The position numbers and the translations under genes were made by a program. A stretch of 44,925 nt of DNA from Pseudomonadota bacterium (GTDB taxonomy: Bacteria > Myxococcota_A > UBA796 > GCA-2862545), in assembly GCA_947505245.1 (NCBI GenBank), contig CANNIZ010000037.1, positions 1-44,925 of the forward strand, in the 5' to 3' direction. Under the pieces are notes generated by a model. It was not told the origin of the DNA, made no database searches, and was given only the letters and a program-made list of their open reading frames with translations. Of this stretch, positions 41,894-44,925 are shown piece after piece; position 1 is the stretch's first letter, and every line of letters starts with the position of its first letter.

Positions 41894-43717
41894 CTACGCG
41901 TGCAGGGCTGCCCACAGCCGCTTCGCGAACGCCGCGCCGACCCCAGGCACTGCCGCGAGCGTCGCCTCGTCCGCTGCGAACACGCCCTCAGCGCTGCCGA
42001 GGTGCCGCAGCAGCGCGGTTCGGCGGGCGGGACCGACGCCCGGGACGTCGTCGAGGATGCTGCCTACCGCGGCCTTCTCGCGCACCTTCCGGTGGTAGCG
42101 AACGGCGTGATCGTGCACCTGATCGCGCGCGAGCTGCAGGATCTTCAGCCGCGCATCCCCCGACTTCAGCACGATCGGGTCCTTGACTCCAGGGATGATG
42201 ATCACGTCCGTGGCGGTCTTGTTGCCCTTCGCGTGCTCGGTGCGCGGCTTGCGGATGCCCACCATCGGCAGCACCACGCCGAGCTCGTTCAGCGCGGCCA
42301 TCGCGGCGTTCACCTGCCCGTGCCCGCCGTCGATCACGAGCAGATCGGGCAGATCGCCCTCGTCCTGCCCGCGCGACACGCGGCGACCGAGGATCTCCTT
42401 CATGCTCGCGTAGTCGTCGGCGCCGATCACGGTCTTGATCTTGTACCGGCGGTACGCGTCGCGCGCGGGCTTTCCGTCGATCAGCACGCTCATCGCGGCC
42501 ACGGGGGAGTCGCCCATGAGGTTCGAGTTGTCGAAGCACTCGATGCGGTGCGGCGGACCCGACAGGCCCACCAGCGCGCCCAGCGCGCCCAACGCGTCCT
42601 GCAGCCGCACGTCGACGTCGAGCGAACGATCGTAGGCGAGCTTCGCGTTCTCGGTCGCGAGCTCCACAAGCCGCACCGCGTCGCCGCGCTCGGGCATTCG
42701 CACCGTCACGTGCGAGCCGCGAAGGTCGGACAGCAGCTCCTCCAGCGCGTCCGCGTCGGACGGGCGCACCGGTAGCAGCACCTCGGCCGGCACGTCCCGA
42801 CCGGCGTACGCGTCGAGCAGCAGCGACGAGAACAGGTCAGCGTCCTCGCCCGGCAGGCTCTGGACCGGGCTCGTCACCGGCTCGTGCATCGCGCCGTCGC
42901 GCACCGGCACACACGCGACGACCCCGCGCGCGCCCACGCGGTACAGCCCCCACACGTCGCGATCGCGCAACTTGGAGTCGACGACCTGCTGCTTCTCGAC
43001 CGTCGCCGACACCGACTTCATCAGGTCCCGCAGCCGCGCGGCCTCCTCGAACCGCTCGGCCTCGGCCGCCTCGGCCATCCGCTCCTTCAGCCGGTTCACG
43101 AGCGGCGCGGTGCGGCCGTCGAGGAACAGCATCGCGTCGTCGAGGATCTCGCCGTAGCGCTGGCGATCGACGAGCCCCACACACGGAGCCGCGCAGCGCC
43201 CCATCTGGTGCAGGATACACGGCCGCGTGCGCGACGCGAGCGTGGCGTCCGAGCAGGTGCGCAGCGGGAATTGCCTGCCGAGCGCGCCCACCGTCTCCCG
43301 CGCGCGAGACGCCGACGTGTACGGCCCGAAGTAGCGCGCCTTGTCGTCCTTGATGCGCCGCACCAGCGTGAACCGCGGCCACGCGCCCTTCGCGTCCACC
43401 CGCAGGTGGAGGAAGTTCTTGTCGTCCACGAGCTTGGTGTTGTACCGTGGCCGGTGCTGTTTGATCAGCGTGTTCTCGAGGAGCAGCGCCTCTTTCTCGG
43501 TGCGCGTCGCGACGAATCGCACCGCCGCCACCTGCCGCATCAGGAACGGCACCATGAACCGCTCGTCGTGGCCGGCCACGTACTGCTTCACGCGCGAGCG
43601 CAGGTTGCCGGCCTTGCCGACGTACAACACGCGGTGGCGCTTATCTTCGAACAGGTACACGCCCGCCGACGTCGGCAGCGACGCGACCTGCGCTTCGAGT
43701 GGATCTTCGACGGGCAC
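41894..43717 (-). CDS. uvrC: Excinuclease ABC subunit C
   Basis: This 607-aa protein makes the incisions of nucleotide excision repair with UvrA/UvrB. A GIY-YIG nuclease lies at 1-95 (SAGVYLFEDKRHRVLYVGKAG), a Cys-rich region at about 165-185 (CILHQMGRCAAPC), and a UVR motif at about 205-240 (EAERFEEAARLRDLM). An RNase H-like endonuclease follows, and tandem helix-hairpin-helix motifs end the protein (VPGVGPARR, VPGVGAAFAKRLW). It starts with GTG. It converges on the radical SAM gene. uvrA and uvrB are not in the window. Confidence 0.97.
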   Translation of the reverse strand: MPVEDPLEAQVASLPTSAGVYLFEDKRHRVLYVGKAGNLRSRVKQYVAGHDERFMVPFLMRQVAAVRFVATRTEKEALLLENTLIKQHRPRYNTKLVDDKNFLHLRVDAKGAWPRFTLVRRIKDDKARYFGPYTSASRARETVGALGRQFPLRTCSDATLASRTRPCILHQMGRCAAPCVGLVDRQRYGEILDDAMLFLDGRTAPLVNRLKERMAEAAEAERFEEAARLRDLMKSVSATVEKQQVVDSKLRDRDVWGLYRVGARGVVACVPVRDGAMHEPVTSPVQSLPGEDADLFSSLLLDAYAGRDVPAEVLLPVRPSDADALEELLSDLRGSHVTVRMPERGDAVRLVELATENAKLAYDRSLDVDVRLQDALGALGALVGLSGPPHRIECFDNSNLMGDSPVAAMSVLIDGKPARDAYRRYKIKTVIGADDYASMKEILGRRVSRGQDEGDLPDLLVIDGGHGQVNAAMAALNELGVVLPMVGIRKPRTEHAKGNKTATDVIIIPGVKDPIVLKSGDARLKILQLARDQVHDHAVRYHRKVREKAAVGSILDDVPGVGPARRTALLRHLGSAEGVFAADEATLAAVPGVGAAFAKRLWAALHA

Positions 43718-43839
43718 GGATGCCTTCTAACGTCCGAGACGCAAGGGGGGCCGGCAACACCCCCGACCACGACCGATCGTCCCCGCCGCTCTTGCCGATT
43801 TATGACCGCTGAACGGCAAGAGCTCCTCCCATGATGGCG
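43718..43839. other. Gap between uvrC and the second RAYT
   Basis: This short gap holds the start of the left palindrome set (43752-43860). No gene or clear promoter for uvrC is seen. Confidence 0.5.
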
Positions 43840-43933
43840 TCATCCAGCCCGGTCTTGCCGCACAGGACGTGCCGAGGGCTCCGATCGCGGCAAAACCTCC
43901 GACCACGATCCATCGTGTTCAGGGTTGTTGCCG
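43752..43933. repeat. Three 46-47-bp palindromes with cggcaa/ttgccg ends
   Basis: Copies lie at 43752-43797, 43814-43860 and 43888-43933. Each begins cggcaa and ends ttgccg. The first and third share a core like gaccacga(c/t)c(g/c)atcgt and agree at 34 of 46 positions; the middle copy keeps the ends but has a different core. The last two overlap the 3' end of the RAYT gene. A related copy lies upstream of the gene (44698-44743). Confidence 0.8.
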
Positions 43934-44649
43934 ACCTGTGCCAGCGCCAGCGTTCGTCGCGTGGCCGCCAGCAGCGCCGGGTCGACCGTTTGCGACCGCA
44001 GCCACCGGTAGGTGCGCTCCGCGACGAGCCCGTTCGCGAAGTAGGAGAATTTCGTCCACACGACCCGGGCCGCCACCCCGCGCGGGCTGCGATCCCCTGG
44101 CATCACCGCCGCCGCCGCGTGCGCTGCCAGCCACGCCTCTCGGTGATCTGCGTAGACCTCCTCGAGCGGGCCGACCCCCAGGACGCGCCTCACCTGCGCT
44201 GGAACGTCCACCCGGGGCAGCGCCCGCGCGATCGCGGTGGGATCGAAGCCGGGCAGTAGCCTCGCCCCGAGCAGATCGGGGGCGCACGTCCCCGCCCAGG
44301 TGGCCACCGGCGCGATGAGGCCGTGTTTGACGGGCTGACGGACGAGGTAGCCCACGAGCGTCTCCAGGTGCGAACGTCCGTCCACTGGCCGCACGTGGGC
44401 CCGCGCCAACGGCGGCGCGCCGGCAGCCCTGAGCGCCCGTGACAGCCCACTCGCGGCGTGCCGCGTCGACTCCGGCTCCGACTGGAGCACGACGTGGAGG
44501 TGATCGTCGACGACGCTGAACAGCAGCAGCCGGGGGCCGGCGACGCGGGCGAGAACCCGCACGGCGTCGAGCAGCTCCGCCGGCTCCGGAAACAGCGTGA
44601 TTCGGCCCGCCGAAGCGAGCGTGATGTGGAACGGTTGCATGCCGAACAC
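43840..44649 (-). CDS. Second REP-associated tyrosine transposase (RAYT)
   Basis: This 269-aa protein has the HUH motif VVDDHLHVVL (His50, His52) and a catalytic-Tyr helix GYLVRQPVKHGL (Tyr101). It differs from the first RAYT in sequence and length, so it is a distinct subfamily. The C-terminal third has a helix pattern but no clear DnaA-type HTH. It starts with GTG 44649; ATG 44640 is an alternative, and neither has a strong ribosome site. Palindromes of one family lie at both its ends, and its last codons overlap two of them. Confidence 0.85.
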   Translation of the reverse strand: MFGMQPFHITLASAGRITLFPEPAELLDAVRVLARVAGPRLLLFSVVDDHLHVVLQSEPESTRHAASGLSRALRAAGAPPLARAHVRPVDGRSHLETLVGYLVRQPVKHGLIAPVATWAGTCAPDLLGARLLPGFDPTAIARALPRVDVPAQVRRVLGVGPLEEVYADHREAWLAAHAAAAVMPGDRSPRGVAARVVWTKFSYFANGLVAERTYRWLRSQTVDPALLAATRRTLALAQVGNNPEHDGSWSEVLPRSEPSARPVRQDRAG

Positions 44650-44681
44650 CTACGGCGCCGACCCTCGATGGGGAAGTGAAA

Positions 44682-44765
44682 TTGCCGGGGGGAGTCGTGG
44701 CAAGAAGTCCCAGGACGATCGATCGTCGTGGGCAGTCTTGCCGCAATCCGCGGGTGAGGTGGCAA
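44682..44765. repeat. Right palindrome set with alternating ttgcc/ggcaa arms
   Basis: One 46-bp copy at 44698-44743 begins tggcaa, ends ttgccg and has a gacgatcgatcgtc core. On the minus strand it agrees with the copy at 43752-43797 at about 33 of 46 positions. Extra half-sites lie outside it: ttgccg at 44682-44687 and tggcaa at 44760-44765. The arms therefore alternate four times in 84 bp. Confidence 0.75.
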
Positions 44766-44777
44766 CTCCGGCCGGGA

Positions 44778-44925
44778 GTCGGGTAGACCGGCGGGTTTCC
44801 CCGCCGGCCCCCCTCGGATCCGGACGTGCGGAATTCCCGCATCCGGCTCTTCGTCACATGGGTTCGCTACGGTCGCACGAAGGAGTGGACGATGCGCACG
44901 GGCGGGAGCGGGAATCGCTCCTGCA
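44778..44925 (-). mobile_element. 3' end of a group II intron (runs off the right edge)
   Basis: On the minus strand, 44817-44849 folds as domain V: GAGCCGGATGCGG, a GAAT loop and the matching arm with a two-base bulge, holding the AGC triad. Domain VI follows (about 44781-44812) with a GCCGGCGGG stem, a GAAA loop and a bulged A in CTACCC, the expected branch point. The intron would end in the canonical AC at 44778. This arrangement, with an ORF ending just before domain V, is normal for bacterial ORF-containing group II introns. The rest lies beyond the window. Confidence 0.75.
44867..44923 (-). CDS. C-terminal fragment of a protein, probably the intron-encoded RT/maturase
   Basis: The last 18 codons before a TAG stop at 44867 read RFPLPPVRIVHSFVRP after two residues. 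The stop lies 18 bases before domain V, where intron-encoded proteins usually end. The fragment is too short to prove the family; the assignment rests on position. Confidence 0.4.
   Translation of the reverse strand, partial: QERFPLPPVRIVHSFVRP

Noticed and set aside
43752..43860. Rho-independent terminators of uvrC
   Set aside because: The hairpins lie upstream of uvrC rather than at its 3' end, and no T-run follows. Their repeated sequence fits a REP family better.

Overview
The window is GC-rich chromosomal DNA from a bacterium that is most likely a myxobacterium or a relative (Myxococcota). The grounds are a surface protein whose tail matches a MYXO-CTERM sorting signal (Gly-Cys-Gly-Cys, hydrophobic helix, Arg cluster), MopE-type metal-binding repeats, several FG-GAP/LysM/PEGA lipoproteins or membrane proteins, and a dense Ser/Thr kinase, PP2C and FHA repertoire. 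Gene density is very high. Neighbouring genes are repeatedly coupled by 4-base NTGA stop/start overlaps. No tRNA, rRNA or CRISPR array was seen.

Layout. 1-469: non-coding, with a cluster of 49-bp imperfect palindromes. 470-10111 (minus): a small membrane pair (DUF2752 plus a four-helix protein), a 1591-aa receptor kinase (beta-propeller, Y_Y_Y, transmembrane helix, degenerate NTPase, Ser/Thr kinase), tgt, a tail-anchored pseudokinase, and a response-regulator-like protein whose receiver and GGDEF signatures are degenerate. 10159-14530: a hotdog thioesterase, a PEGA-type membrane protein, a TerB-like protein plus an exported protein, and an epimerase/LysR divergent pair. 14514-23981 (minus): a LysM lipoprotein, then a run of FHA scaffold, PP2C phosphatase, GST, a rifampin-phosphotransferase-like PEP/ATP-grasp enzyme and the MntP manganese exporter. 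24048-28584: an SRPBCC protein and a translationally coupled four-gene plus-strand operon (DUF1015, unknown, TruC/RluA pseudouridine synthase, triple-repeat acidic protein). 28585-31083: a REP-associated tyrosine transposase (RAYT) with its own inverted repeat cluster, then hemN. 31097-37945: a beta-helix/MopE-like surface protein, an MltG-type lipoprotein and an FG-GAP lipoprotein. 37965-43717: hemY, a three-gene plus-strand unit (four-repeat exported protein, unknown, radical SAM enzyme) and uvrC. 43718-44925: a second RAYT with a different palindrome family, then the 3' end of a group II intron that runs off the right edge.

How the genes relate. Housekeeping genes (tgt, truC-like, hemN, hemY, uvrC, mltG-like) are scattered among signalling and envelope genes. 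The kinase, pseudokinase, degenerate GGDEF protein, PP2C and FHA scaffold suggest a phospho-signalling neighbourhood rich in non-catalytic parts. The most promising unexplained items are the receptor-kinase architecture, the two RAYT/palindrome systems, and the four-repeat exported protein coupled to a radical SAM enzyme.
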